Below, piece after piece: positions 26,282-35,025 of a DNA stretch of 64,000 nt; the stretch's first letter is position 1; every line of letters begins with the position of its first letter. The notes beneath the pieces were generated by a model. That model had not been told where the DNA came from and did not search any database. It was given only the letters and a program-made list of their open reading frames with translations. The DNA comes from Roseomonas sp. HF4 (GTDB taxonomy: Bacteria > Pseudomonadota > Alphaproteobacteria > Acetobacterales > Acetobacteraceae), in the NCBI RefSeq assembly GCF_005222755.1, contig NZ_STGD01000003.1:310001-374000 (forward strand), in the 5' to 3' direction. The position numbers and the translations under genes were made by a program.

Positions 26282-26599
26282 TCAGAAGCGGAAGTTGAAC
26301 GACACGCCCGGGGCCGGGACATAGTATGCTGGCGGCGGCGCGTAGTAGTACCGAGGCGGCGGCGCGTAATAGACGCGCGGCGGCGGCGCGTAATAGTACC
26401 GTGGCGGCGGCGGCGCGTAGTAGACCCGCGGCGGCGGCGCGACATAGGCGCGTGGCGGCGGGCCCCAGCCGCGGCCCGGATGGTCCCACCGGCCGCCATG
26501 GCGGCCATTCCGGTCCCCCGCGGTGGCTTCCATAGGTGCGGCCGCGAGCGCGGCCAGGACTGCCATTGTCGACAGGCCCAACTTCGTCAGGGTGCGCAT
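26282..26599 (-). CDS. Exported Pro/Tyr-rich repeat protein
   Basis: A 105-residue low-complexity protein. A signal peptide (MRTLTKLGLSTMAVLAALAAAPMEATA) is followed by a short basic Gly-rich linker and then about five tandem copies of an eight-residue unit of the type YAPPPR(V/Y)Y, before ending in VSFNFRF. The aromatic last residue and NFRF end are reminiscent of outer-membrane-associated proteins. The Pro-rich YYAPPP pattern is common in small exported proteins of Rhodospirillales, of unknown role. ATG 26599 starts the signal peptide; ATG 26620 is an alternative. Repeat number may vary among strains because the DNA repeats are nearly identical. Confidence 0.7.
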   Translation of the reverse strand: MRTLTKLGLSTMAVLAALAAAPMEATAGDRNGRHGGRWDHPGRGWGPPPRAYVAPPPRVYYAPPPPRYYYAPPPRVYYAPPPRYYYAPPPAYYVPAPGVSFNFRF

Positions 26600-26698
26600 G
26601 GTCGACTCCCTTGCGTTCATGACAAGAAGATTAACCAAACCCTGCGGCAGAATCACGGCGTCCCCGCATGCGCCGTGAAGTGTTTCAGCGCGGGAGTG

Positions 26699-28036
26699 TC
26701 AGCCCGCCCCGAAGACGCGGCGAAAGACCGTGTCCACGTGGACGAAGTCGCGACGCGGATCCATCGCCTCGTCGAGCGCGGCCGGGGCGAGCAGCGCGGC
26801 CACCGCCCCGTCGGCCAGGAGGTTCTCCCGGAAGGACTTCGCGTCGGGCGCGCCCAGAGCGGTCCAGGTCGCCATGGCCGCGCGCTGGACGGCGCTGTAG
26901 GCGTCCTCCCGGCTCATGCCCGCCTGGGTCAAGGCGAGCAGCACCTTCTGGCTGTGCACCACGCCGCCGAGCGATTCGACGTTGGCCGCCATGCGCTCGG
27001 GGTAGATCGTCAGCTTCTCGATCATGCCCGTGAGGCGCGCGAGCGCGAAGTCGAGCGCGATGGTCGCATCCGGGGCGATGACGCGCTCGACGCTCGAATG
27101 GCTGATGTCGCGCTCGTGCCAGAGCGCCACGTTCTCGAGCGCGGGCAAGGCATAGCCGCGCACCAGGCGGGCGAGGCCGGTCAGGTTCTCGCTCAGCACC
27201 GGGTTGCGCTTGTGGGGCATGGCGCTGCTGCCCTTCTGCCCGGGATGGAAGAATTCCTCCGCCTCGCGCACCTCGCTCCGCTGCAGGTGGCGTACCTCGG
27301 TCGCGAGGCGCTCGATGCCGCTCGCGACCACGGCCAGCGCGCAGAAGAAGGCGGCGTGGCGGTCGCGCGGGATGACCTGGGTCGAGACCGGCTCGACCGC
27401 GAGCCCGAGCCTGCCCGCGACGAACTCCTCCACGCGCGGGTCGACAGAGGCGAAGGTGCCGACCGGCCCCGAGATGGCGCAGGTGGCGACCTCGGCCCGG
27501 GCCGCGACCAGGCGGGCGCGGCCGCGCTGGAATTCGGCGTGGTGGCCGGCGAGCTTCAGGCCGAAGGTCGTCGGCTCGGCATGGATGCCGTGGCTGCGGC
27601 CGATGGTGGGCGTCATGCGGTGCTCGAACGCGCGGGCCTTGAGCGCGGCGAGCAGGGCGTCGACATCCGCGATCAGCAGGTCCGCCGCGCGGGTCATCTG
27701 CACCGCGAGGCAGGTGTCGAGCACGTCGCTGCTCGTCATGCCCTGGTGCATGAAGCGCGCGGGCTCGCCGATGCCCTCGGCCATGAAGGTGAGGAAGGCG
27801 ATGACGTCGTGGCGCGTCTCGCGCTCGATCTCGTCGATGCGGGCGACCTCGGCGGCGCCGATCGCGGCCGCCCGGGGGCCGCCTTTCGCGCGGATCGCGC
27901 GCGCCGCCTCGGCCGGGATGGCGCCGATGCCGGCCATGGCCTCGGCGGCCAGCGCCTCGATCTCGAACCAGATCCGGTAGCGCTCGGCCGGGGACCAGAT
28001 CGCTTCCATCTGCGGGCGGGCGTAGCGCGGGACCAT
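26699..28036 (-). CDS. purB: Adenylosuccinate lyase
   Basis: A 445-residue member of the fumarase/aspartase superfamily. It cleaves SAICAR to AICAR and adenylosuccinate to AMP, both releasing fumarate. The signature loop GSSAMPHKRNPVLSENLTG is present, with the catalytic Ser and substrate-binding residues, as are RETRHDVIAFL, MHQGMTSSDVLDT and TIGRSHGIHAEPTTFG (His general acid). Length is normal. It reads in the same direction as purC but is separated from it by the Pro/Tyr-rich and NRDE genes. Divergent from terC across about 157 bases. Confidence 0.97.
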   Translation of the reverse strand: MVPRYARPQMEAIWSPAERYRIWFEIEALAAEAMAGIGAIPAEAARAIRAKGGPRAAAIGAAEVARIDEIERETRHDVIAFLTFMAEGIGEPARFMHQGMTSSDVLDTCLAVQMTRAADLLIADVDALLAALKARAFEHRMTPTIGRSHGIHAEPTTFGLKLAGHHAEFQRGRARLVAARAEVATCAISGPVGTFASVDPRVEEFVAGRLGLAVEPVSTQVIPRDRHAAFFCALAVVASGIERLATEVRHLQRSEVREAEEFFHPGQKGSSAMPHKRNPVLSENLTGLARLVRGYALPALENVALWHERDISHSSVERVIAPDATIALDFALARLTGMIEKLTIYPERMAANVESLGGVVHSQKVLLALTQAGMSREDAYSAVQRAAMATWTALGAPDAKSFRENLLADGAVAALLAPAALDEAMDPRRDFVHVDTVFRRVFGAG

Positions 28037-28100
28037 GGCGGGGGGCTCCGAAGGCGGGTGGCGCCCCCTTTGGCGCGCGGGGCGCCCCAGCGCAAGCCGT

Positions 28101-28139
28101 GCCCCCGGTTAGGTCCGGGGTTGCCCGCCATCGGATGGC
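28101..28139. promoter_or_regulatory. Two hairpins in the purB-terC divergent region (candidate leader RNA)
   Basis: Two perfect small hairpins lie 55-95 bases upstream of terC: CCCCGG/CCGGGG around TTAGGT (28103-28120), and GCCAT/ATGGC around CGG (28127-28139). They are followed by CGCTACGCCCCGGTTC and an AAGAC. TerC genes are often controlled by the yybP-ykoY manganese riboswitch. I cannot align this segment to that class with confidence, and it looks short, so I record only structured leader DNA. Confidence 0.3.
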
Positions 28140-28193
28140 CGGCTAACGCTACGCCCCGGTTCAAGACAAATCTCGCCCAGGAACGTCCGTCGC

Positions 28194-29012
28194 ATGTTGG
28201 AAATGCTGCCCGAGTGGCTCCAGCCGCTGGCCATGGTGCTATTCATCGACGTCGTGCTGGCGGGCGACAACGCGATCGTCGTCGGCATGGCCGCGGCCGG
28301 CCTGCCGGCGGACCAGCGGCGCAAGGCGATCTTCTGGGGCATCATCGCCGCGACGGTCATGCGCATCGCCTTCGCATCGATCACGGTCCAGCTGCTGTCC
28401 ATCGTCGGCATCGTTCTGGCGGGCGGCGTGCTGCTGCTCTGGGTCTGCTGGAAGATGTACCGCGAGCTGCGCGACGGCGGCGGGCACGACAACCCCGACG
28501 TGACCGAGCAGCACGAGGGCGTCGAGGCGCTGGAGGGGACCGAGCCCGGCGCGCCGCGCAAGACACTGCGCCAGGCCATCATCCAGATCCTCGTCGCCGA
28601 CGTCTCGATGAGCCTCGACAACGTGCTCGCCGTCGCGGGCGCGGCGAAGGACCACCCCTACATCCTGATCATCGGCCTGGCCTTCTCGGTCGTGCTGATG
28701 GGCGTGGCGGCGACGCTGATCGCGCGGCTGCTCGACAAGCACCGCTGGATCGCCTGGGTCGGGCTGCTCGTGATCCTCTATGTCGCGATCGCGATGATCT
28801 ACGAGGGAACGCACCAGGTCGCGATGGCGGTGCCGGAGGCCTATGCCTACCTGTTCCTGCCGCTCGGGTTCCTGGTGCCGACCATCGCCGGCGTCTTCCC
28901 GGTCTGGCTCTGGGTCGGTGCGACGTTCATGCAGATGATCGTCTACACGGCGATCATTACGCTCGTGTCGGGGGCTGTGCGCGACCTCCGGTACCAGCGC
29001 GCGGGCGCCTGA
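28194..29012 (+). CDS. TerC family integral membrane protein (YjbE-like)
   Basis: A 272-residue membrane protein with about seven helices. The two TerC hallmark motifs are FIDVVLAGDNAIVVGMAAAGLP at the N terminus and VADVSMSLDNVLAVAGAA in the second half, each with an Asp-Asn pair thought to bind metal. An acidic linker (HDNPDVTEQHEGVEALEG) separates the halves. TerC proteins are linked to manganese export, tellurite resistance and metallation of secreted proteins. ATG 28194. It is divergent from purB and is followed by a lipoprotein gene on the same strand. Confidence 0.9.
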   Translation: MLEMLPEWLQPLAMVLFIDVVLAGDNAIVVGMAAAGLPADQRRKAIFWGIIAATVMRIAFASITVQLLSIVGIVLAGGVLLLWVCWKMYRELRDGGGHDNPDVTEQHEGVEALEGTEPGAPRKTLRQAIIQILVADVSMSLDNVLAVAGAAKDHPYILIIGLAFSVVLMGVAATLIARLLDKHRWIAWVGLLVILYVAIAMIYEGTHQVAMAVPEAYAYLFLPLGFLVPTIAGVFPVWLWVGATFMQMIVYTAIITLVSGAVRDLRYQRAGA

Positions 29013-29073
29013 TGCCGGCATGCCCCCGGCGCCTGCGACGACCGGTCACGAAACGGCCGGAATTCGCTGCAGG

Positions 29074-29700
29074 ATGGGCGGGGTGAAGACCGAACCCACC
29101 GAACGCCACCGGCAAGACCCGACCGCCGCCATCCGCGCCCCGGGCGCCGCTCGCCGGCCGGTGCTGGCGCTGGCGCTGGCGCTGGCGGTTCTCGGCGGTT
29201 GCGCGGCCATCGAGGGTGCGTCGCGCCCGTCGCTCGACGCGGTGGCGGCGGCGATGCCGCGGGAGATCGCGGGCTTCGTCCGCGGCGACGTCGCGCCGCG
29301 TTCCGGGCCGACGCTCTCGATGGACTATGCGACCGCGAACCGCGCGGCCGTGGCGACCGTGCTGGTCTATGAGACAGGCGGGCGCGTCCCGTCCGACCCT
29401 GAGGCGGCCGAGATCGACCGCGAGTTGACGTCCGCGGTCTCGGAGGTCACGGACGCGCCCTACGGCCGCACCGGTCGGCGCCTCACAGAGCGCGAGAGGG
29501 TGACGGTCGCGGACCCCGGGATGCGGTGTGCGATGCTGCACGGCGCCTTCGGGCGCGCGCCGGTGACGCGCCATGTCTGCGTCGGCACCGCGGCGGGGCG
29601 GTTCGTGAAGATGCAGATCACGATGTCGGACCGGCTCGCTGCCTCGGTCGACGCCCAGGCCTTCGCGGCCGGCGCTTTGCGGGCAGTCCGCGGCGCCTGA
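29074..29700 (+). CDS. Putative lipoprotein
   Basis: About 208 residues. After a basic, unusually long N-terminal arm (MGGVKTEPTERHRQDP...AARR) comes a signal helix LALALALAVLGGC, where LGGC is a good lipobox; the Cys would be lipid-modified. The mature domain (LDAVAAAMPREIAGFVRGDVAP...ATVLVYETGGRVPSDPEAAEIDRELTSAV...GRFVKMQITMSD) looks like a small alpha/beta fold and includes two further cysteines. I do not recognise the family. Starts at GTG 29083 or further upstream are possible. Convergent with the protease gene (13 bases between stops). Confidence 0.7.
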   Translation: MGGVKTEPTERHRQDPTAAIRAPGAARRPVLALALALAVLGGCAAIEGASRPSLDAVAAAMPREIAGFVRGDVAPRSGPTLSMDYATANRAAVATVLVYETGGRVPSDPEAAEIDRELTSAVSEVTDAPYGRTGRRLTERERVTVADPGMRCAMLHGAFGRAPVTRHVCVGTAAGRFVKMQITMSDRLAASVDAQAFAAGALRAVRGA

Positions 29701-29713
29701 CCCGCGGCGCCCG

Positions 29714-30673
29714 TCAGCGGAGGCAGCGCAGGAAGACGGTCGATGCGTGCGCGATGTCGCCGACCTCGGCGGCCGTCCGCGCCGCGCCGGCATCCTCCAG
29801 CACCGGCTGGACGCCGTGCTCGCGCATGAAGTCCACGGCCTCGGTGTGCTTCACGGCGAAGTTCACGTTCTGCGGGATGTCGCCGGTCGCCTGCGCGATA
29901 CGTTGCGCATTCAGCTTCGAGACGATGACGCCGACCACGTGGCCGCGAAGGTCGAGCAGCGGCCCGCCGGAATTGCCCTGCTGCACCGGCGCGCTGATCT
30001 GGATCTGGCGTGGATTGTCCTGCAGCCCCGCCAGCGCCGAGACATCGCCCGTCGTCAGCGTAGGTCCCGACGACAGCAGTCCCGCGAGCGGGAAGCCGTA
30101 GGTCACGACGTTCTCGCCGCGCCGCACATCCGCGGCCCGGCGGAAGGGCAGCACGGGGCCGGGGTCGCCGTCCGTGCGCAGCAGCGCGAGGTCACGGTTG
30201 CGGTCCGAGGCGATGACGGTGGCCGCGATCTCGCCGCCGTTCGCGAGCCGCGCGGTCATCGAGGAGCAGCCCTCCGCGACGTGCTGGTTGGTCATGATCT
30301 GCCGCGGCGCGACGACGAAGCCGGTGCCGGAGGAGACCATCTGGCGGCGGCCGGGCGCCCCCGGGCCGGGCCCGGCTTGGGGGCCGGGGCCGCCCGGCGC
30401 GATGCGGCCAAGCGGCGGCGGCTTGGCGGTCGGCAGCGCCGCCAGGGCGCCCGGCGCGCGCGGGACGGGGCCCGGCCCGCCGCGCGGTGCCACGGCGCCG
30501 AGCGGCGGCGGCTTGTCCCGCGGCAGCGTCGCTTGCGGCGAGGGCGCCGGCCCGCGCCACGCCGGCGCCTGGGGCGGCGGCGGCAGGTTCCCGAACGACC
30601 CCGGCTTCTGCGCGAACGCGGCAGAGGCGGCGAGGCCGGCGGCCAGCACGATGAGGGAGGAGGCGAAGCGCAT
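29714..30673 (-). CDS. Exported trypsin-like serine protease
   Basis: A 319-residue protein with a signal peptide (MRFASSLIVLAAGLAASAAFA), a roughly 90-residue Pro/Gly-rich linker containing two KPPPLG repeats, and an S1C/DegP-like protease domain. The catalytic triad is visible: His in MTNQHVAEG, Asp in DRNRDLALL and Ser in QQGNSGGPLLDLRGHVVGV. No PDZ domain follows, so it resembles the compact trypsin_2 family rather than full DegP. It should act in the periplasm. ATG 30673 begins the signal peptide; 12 further codons upstream are open but not signal-like. Start is 75 bases downstream of radC on the same strand. Confidence 0.88.
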   Translation of the reverse strand: MRFASSLIVLAAGLAASAAFAQKPGSFGNLPPPPQAPAWRGPAPSPQATLPRDKPPPLGAVAPRGGPGPVPRAPGALAALPTAKPPPLGRIAPGGPGPQAGPGPGAPGRRQMVSSGTGFVVAPRQIMTNQHVAEGCSSMTARLANGGEIAATVIASDRNRDLALLRTDGDPGPVLPFRRAADVRRGENVVTYGFPLAGLLSSGPTLTTGDVSALAGLQDNPRQIQISAPVQQGNSGGPLLDLRGHVVGVIVSKLNAQRIAQATGDIPQNVNFAVKHTEAVDFMREHGVQPVLEDAGAARTAAEVGDIAHASTVFLRCLR

Positions 30674-30748
30674 GGCCGAAGGGTGCCGGCATGCCGCGGC
30701 GCGGGTCAACGGCCGCGGTGCGTCACGCGAAACGCGCTGCGAAGCGGA

Positions 30749-31495
30749 TCACAGCAGCCCCTCCCGCCGGAAGGACAGGTGGCGCCCGTTGCCCATCACC
30801 AGGTGGTCGTGCAGCACGATGCCGAGGCTGCCGGCCGCCGCCTTGATCTCCTGCGTCATGTCGAGATCGGCGCGCGACGGCGTCGGGTCGCCGGAGGGGT
30901 GGTTGTGCACCAGGATCAGCGCCGTCGCCTGCAGTTCCAGCGCGCGCTTGACCACCTCGCGCGGGTAGACCGGCGTGTGGTTGACCGTGCCGCGCGCCTG
31001 CTGCTCGTCGGCGATCAGGCGATTGCGCGTGTCAAGAAACAGGATGCGGAACTGCTCCACCCGCTCGCGCGTCAGGGCGGCGCTGAGGTAAGCGATCAGC
31101 CGGTCCCAGTTGTTCAGCACCGGGCGGTCCAGGATCTCGGCGCGGGCCAGGCGAAGTGCCGCGCCCTGCACGGTCTTGAGCGCGGCGATGCCGGCCTCGC
31201 CCAGGCCCTCGACCTGGCGGAGGTCCTGCGCCGGCGCGGCGATGGCATTGGCGAAGGACCCGAACCGGGCCAGCAGCGCGCGCGCGATCGGCTTGGTGTC
31301 GCGCCGCGGCAGCGCCAGGAACAGCAGCATCTCCAGCATCTCGTGGTCGAGCAGCGCATCGGGCCCGGAGGCGAGCAGCTTCTCCCGCATCCGGGCGCGG
31401 TGGCCGAGATGGCCGGGCGGCGGCACTTCCGCCTCCGGGTCCGCGAAGGCGAGGAGGCCGGGCATCGCCTCGGCCAGGCCGGATTTCTTGCGCAT
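30749..31495 (-). CDS. radC: RadC/JAB-domain protein
   Basis: A 248-residue protein with an N-terminal UPF0758 helix-hairpin-helix part (HRARMREKLLASGPDALLDHEMLEMLL, LRQVEGLGEAGIAALKTVQ) and a C-terminal MPN/JAB metalloprotease-like domain. The JAMM metal-binding motif is LVHNHPSGDPTPSRADLDMT (HxH then D). The name comes from an old DNA-repair assignment that was not upheld; the biochemical role is unsettled. ATG 31495. It is followed on the same strand by the protease gene and preceded by map. Confidence 0.92.
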   Translation of the reverse strand: MRKKSGLAEAMPGLLAFADPEAEVPPPGHLGHRARMREKLLASGPDALLDHEMLEMLLFLALPRRDTKPIARALLARFGSFANAIAAPAQDLRQVEGLGEAGIAALKTVQGAALRLARAEILDRPVLNNWDRLIAYLSAALTRERVEQFRILFLDTRNRLIADEQQARGTVNHTPVYPREVVKRALELQATALILVHNHPSGDPTPSRADLDMTQEIKAAAGSLGIVLHDHLVMGNGRHLSFRREGLL

Positions 31496-31573
31496 GGCCT
31501 CCGTCCCCGGCGAAAGGCGCCGCGGCGCGATGATTCATACAGCAATTCGACCTTGGGTTGAAAGCCCGGTGCG

Positions 31574-32380
31574 TCAGCCGGCCCGATAGGGACGGTGCTG
31601 CCCGGCGGGCGAGATGGTGAAGACCTCGACGCCCGTCTCGGTCACGCCGACCATGTGCTCGAACTGGGCGGAGAGGGAGCGGTCGCGCGTCACCGCCGTC
31701 CAGCCGTCGTCGAGGATCTTCACCTCCGGCCGGCCGGCATTCACCATCGGCTCGACCGTGAAGAACATGCCGGGCTTGAGCTTCGGGCCCTCTCCCGGGC
31801 GGCCGTAGTGCAGGACGTTGGGCGGCTCGTGGAAATGCCGGCCGATGCCGTGGCCGCAGAAGTCGCGCACGACGCTGAAGCGATGGCGTTCGACGAAGCT
31901 CTGGATGGCGTGGCCGATGTCGCCGAGCGTGGCGCCCGGACGGATGGCCGCAATGCCCTTCATCAGGGATTCGTAGGTCACGTCCATCAGCAGCCGCGCC
32001 TTGGTCGACGGCTCCCCGGCCACGAACATGCGGCTGGTGTCGCCATACCAGCCATCCAGGATGACCGTGACATCGATGTTCACGATGTCGCCCTCGGCCA
32101 GGACGCGGTCGCCTGGGATCCCGTGGCAGACCACGTGGTTGACCGAGGTGCAGGAGGATTTGGTGTAGCCGCGGTAGCCGAGCGTCGCCGGCACCGCGCC
32201 ATGGCCCACCATGAAGTCATGGCAGATCCTGTCGATCTCGCCCGTCGTCACGCCGGGCTTCACATGGGTCGCGATCATGTCCAGCGTCTCGGCGGCCAGG
32301 CGGCCGGCCTTGCGCATGCCCGCGAAGTCCTCGGGGCGATGGATCGTGATTCGACGGGCTTCGCCGCCCTGCTGCTCCAT
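31574..32380 (-). CDS. map: Methionine aminopeptidase, type I
   Basis: A 268-residue cytosolic metalloprotease that removes the initiator methionine. The five metal ligands are visible: two Asp in VNIDVTVILDGWYGDTSRMF, His in FCGHGIGRHFHEPPNVLHYG, Glu in FFTVEPMVNAG and Glu in SAQFEHMVGVTE. The substrate-positioning His is in VVCHGIPGD. Start ATG 32380; the open frame continues far upstream through the methyltransferase gene, but that portion is out of frame with that gene and not coding. Length is normal for type Ia. Confidence 0.96.
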   Translation of the reverse strand: MEQQGGEARRITIHRPEDFAGMRKAGRLAAETLDMIATHVKPGVTTGEIDRICHDFMVGHGAVPATLGYRGYTKSSCTSVNHVVCHGIPGDRVLAEGDIVNIDVTVILDGWYGDTSRMFVAGEPSTKARLLMDVTYESLMKGIAAIRPGATLGDIGHAIQSFVERHRFSVVRDFCGHGIGRHFHEPPNVLHYGRPGEGPKLKPGMFFTVEPMVNAGRPEVKILDDGWTAVTRDRSLSAQFEHMVGVTETGVEVFTISPAGQHRPYRAG

Positions 32381-32463
32381 GGGGTGGGTCCGGATCGCGG
32401 CTTCGGTTGATCCGCGAAGATGCGCGCCCCCCTGCCGAGTTGCAAGGTTGCAGGCGCCGCGCC

Positions 32464-33351
32464 CTATCGGCCGGCCTTCTCCCCGGCGCCCCGCTCGACC
32501 GTGCCGAGCGCATCCGCGAGCCGCGCGCTGGCGCTTCCCGGCCGGGCCGGCCGGGGCTGCGCGGCGGAAGGCGCCCAGCCGGTCAGTACCAGCAGGCGGA
32601 AGGAAGCCGGCACGCCCTCCGGAGCCACGGGCAGCCGCGCGGCTGCCAGCGGGAACAGCGCGCGCGGCGGGGTGCGGCCGTCGCGCGCCAGGACGGCGTT
32701 GCCTTCCCCCGCGGCGCGGAGGTCGGCCAGCAGCCCGAGCGGCGTGCGGTAGGCGAGGCGGATCTCCTCGGCATCCGCGACGGGCAGGGCGAAGCCGGCG
32801 CGCTGCAGCAGCGCCGCGCCGTCGCGCAGGTCCGGGAAGGGCGAGACACGGGGCGACAGGCCGCCGCGCAGCTCGGTCTCGGCCTCGGCCAGGGCGGTAC
32901 GGAGCTCGCCCAGCGTCGGCAGGCCCGGCAGGGCGGCCAGGAACAGCCCGTCGGGCGCCAGCGCGCGACGGATCTGCACCAGGGCCCCCGGCAGGTCGTT
33001 CACCCAATGCAGGGAGAAGGCGGCCACCACCAGATCGAAGGCGCCCTCGGCGAAGGGCAGCCATTCCTCGTCGGCCGCGACCGGCAGCGGGCCGGCGCGC
33101 CGCGCCATGCGGGGCGAGAGGTCGGCCGAGACGACGAAGGGGATGCCGCGGGCGGCGAGGCGCGGCGCGACCACGCCCCGGCCGCCAATCTCGAGCGCGC
33201 GGGCGAAGCGGTGGGTAGTGTCGTCCAGCCGGTCGAGCAGCCGGTCCGCGACCTCGGCCAGGAGGGGCGCAACCGCATCGGTCGTCGCGGCGGCGCGGTC
33301 GCGCCGGCGGCGCAGCAGGCGGCGGTCGAAGACCAGGGCGGGATCGGTCAT
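32464..33351 (-). CDS. SAM-dependent methyltransferase (BioC/NDUFAF5-like)
   Basis: A 295-residue class I methyltransferase. The N terminus VFDRRLLRRRRDRAA is characteristic of the alphaproteobacterial/mitochondrial NDUFAF5-like group. The SAM-binding region is ALEIGGRGVVAPRLAARG, then VVSADLSPRMARRAG and FDLVVAAFSLHWVNDLPGALVQIRRALAPDGLFLAAL (motifs post-I to III). NDUFAF5 hydroxylates an arginine in complex I, and bacterial relatives are annotated as methyltransferases; which activity applies here is open. It is divergent from the rhodanese gene and upstream of map on the same strand. Confidence 0.85.
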   Translation of the reverse strand: MTDPALVFDRRLLRRRRDRAAATTDAVAPLLAEVADRLLDRLDDTTHRFARALEIGGRGVVAPRLAARGIPFVVSADLSPRMARRAGPLPVAADEEWLPFAEGAFDLVVAAFSLHWVNDLPGALVQIRRALAPDGLFLAALPGLPTLGELRTALAEAETELRGGLSPRVSPFPDLRDGAALLQRAGFALPVADAEEIRLAYRTPLGLLADLRAAGEGNAVLARDGRTPPRALFPLAAARLPVAPEGVPASFRLLVLTGWAPSAAQPRPARPGSASARLADALGTVERGAGEKAGR

Positions 33352-33428
33352 GATGGCCGGCAGATGCGCCCGGTTCCGCCGCGCGGCAAGCGGGAGTAGA
33401 GCAGGGGCTAGGGACGGGGAGCGAGCAC

Positions 33429-35018
33429 ATGGCCGGCACGATCGACGCGGGTACGCTGAAGCGCCTGATCGCGGAGGGCGGCGAACTCGCCATCCTCGAC
33501 GCGCGGGAGGAGGGCGAGTTCGGCCGCTCCCACCTGTTCTGGGCGGTGCCCTGCCCGCTCTCGAAGAAGGAATTGCGCGCCCGCGCGCTGCTGCCGCGGC
33601 GCGGGGTGAAGGTGGTCTGCACCGATGGCGGGGAGGGGTACGCGGCCCGCCTCGCGGAATACCTCGAAGGCATCGGCTGCACCGATGTTGCGGTGCTCGA
33701 CGGCGGCACGCCGGCCTGGGTCGCGGCGGGCTACGTGGCCTTCTCGGGCGTCAACGTGCCCTCCAAGGCCTTCGGGGAATGGGTGGAGCATCACTACCAT
33801 ACGCCCTCGGTCGACCCGGCCGAACTCAAGGCGATGATGGAGGCGGGCACGGACATGGTCGTGCTCGACAGTCGCCCGATCGACGAGTTCCGGCGCATGA
33901 GCATCCCGTCCGCCGTGAACGTGCCGGGGGGCGAACTGGTCTACCGGATCGGCGAGTTCGTGACGCGGCCGGAGACGACGGTGGTGGTGAACTGCGCCGG
34001 GCGGACGCGGTCCATCCTGGGCGCGGAATCGCTCCGCAGCGCGGGCCTGACGAACAAGGTCGTGGCGCTGCGCAATGGCACCATGGGCTGGGAACTGGCC
34101 GGCTTCGCCTGCGACCGCGGGCGCGAGGCGCGCTACGCCGAGGGCACGCCGGCGACCGCTGCCGAGGCCTTCGCCCGCGCCGACTGCTTCGCCCGCCGGC
34201 ACGGCGTGAAGGTCGCAACGCGCGCGGAGTACGAGGCGATGCGCGGCGAGACCGGGCGCACGACCTACCTGCTCGACGTGCGGGACCCGGCGGAATTCGC
34301 GGCCGGGCACATGATCGACAGCCGTTCCGCGCCGGGCGGGCAACTGGTGCAGGCGACCGATCAGTGGGTGGCGGTGCGCGGCGCGCGCATCGTGCTGGTG
34401 GACGACACCGGCGTGCGCGCGCGCATGACGGGCGGCTGGCTGCGGCAACTCGGCGGATGGGATGTCTACGTGCTCGCCGATGGGCTCGAGGGCCGCATCG
34501 CGGAGGGCGTCTGGGCGCCGGACTGCCCGGAGGCGAAGGCGGTGAAGGTGCCGCATGTCTCCCCGGCCGAGGCCGCGGCGCTGGTGGCGGAGGGCGCGGC
34601 GCAGGTGGTGGACCTGGCGCGGTCCATCGACTTCCGCGACGGTCATGTCCCGGGCGCGCTCTGGGGCATCCGCACGCGGCTCGAGGCGCTGGCGCCGCGG
34701 CTGACCGGCGACCGGCAGCTGGTGGTGGCGGCGCCGGAGGACGCGCAGGCGCGGCTCGGCGCCGAGGAGTTGCGCGGCTTCGCCAAGGCCCCGGTGAAGG
34801 TCCTGGCCGGCGGCACCGCGGCCTGGAAGGCGGCGGGCTTCCCGCTGGCAGCCGACCGCCGCGACCCGGCCGATGCCGACTGCGTCGATTTCTACCTGCG
34901 CCCCTACGACCGCAACGAGGGGGTGGAGGAAGCGATGCACGCCTACCTCTCCTGGGAGATCGACCTTGTGCACGAGGTCGAGAAGGACGGCGACGCGCCC
35001 TTCGGCGCCTGGGTCTAG
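33429..35018 (+). CDS. Four-domain rhodanese-like protein
   Basis: A 529-residue cytosolic protein made of four rhodanese-homology domains, at about 5-115, 125-235, 260-355 and 373-480, plus a C-terminal helical tail (YDRNEGVEEAMHAYLSWEIDLVHEVEKDG). Domain 2 has a proper active-site loop, C189 in VVNCAGRTRS; domain 1 has C64 in CTDGGEG; in domains 3 and 4 the catalytic position is occupied by Asp (VLVDDTG) and Ala (VVAAPED). So at most two domains can carry a persulfide and the others are probably structural. Likely role: sulfur transfer or sulfide/thiosulfate handling, acceptor unknown. The comF gene starts 7 bases after the stop. Confidence 0.88.
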   Translation: MAGTIDAGTLKRLIAEGGELAILDAREEGEFGRSHLFWAVPCPLSKKELRARALLPRRGVKVVCTDGGEGYAARLAEYLEGIGCTDVAVLDGGTPAWVAAGYVAFSGVNVPSKAFGEWVEHHYHTPSVDPAELKAMMEAGTDMVVLDSRPIDEFRRMSIPSAVNVPGGELVYRIGEFVTRPETTVVVNCAGRTRSILGAESLRSAGLTNKVVALRNGTMGWELAGFACDRGREARYAEGTPATAAEAFARADCFARRHGVKVATRAEYEAMRGETGRTTYLLDVRDPAEFAAGHMIDSRSAPGGQLVQATDQWVAVRGARIVLVDDTGVRARMTGGWLRQLGGWDVYVLADGLEGRIAEGVWAPDCPEAKAVKVPHVSPAEAAALVAEGAAQVVDLARSIDFRDGHVPGALWGIRTRLEALAPRLTGDRQLVVAAPEDAQARLGAEELRGFAKAPVKVLAGGTAAWKAAGFPLAADRRDPADADCVDFYLRPYDRNEGVEEAMHAYLSWEIDLVHEVEKDGDAPFGAWV

Positions 35019-35025
35019 GGGCGCC

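Noticed and set aside
26326..26460. Tandem DNA repeats at the Pro/Tyr-rich gene as a CRISPR-like or VNTR element
   Set aside because: The repeats are in frame within a coding sequence with a signal peptide and no unique spacers, so they are protein repeats.
32381..33709. Open frame extending map upstream by over 400 codons
   Set aside because: The segment is out of frame with the methyltransferase gene that clearly occupies this DNA and has no domain.
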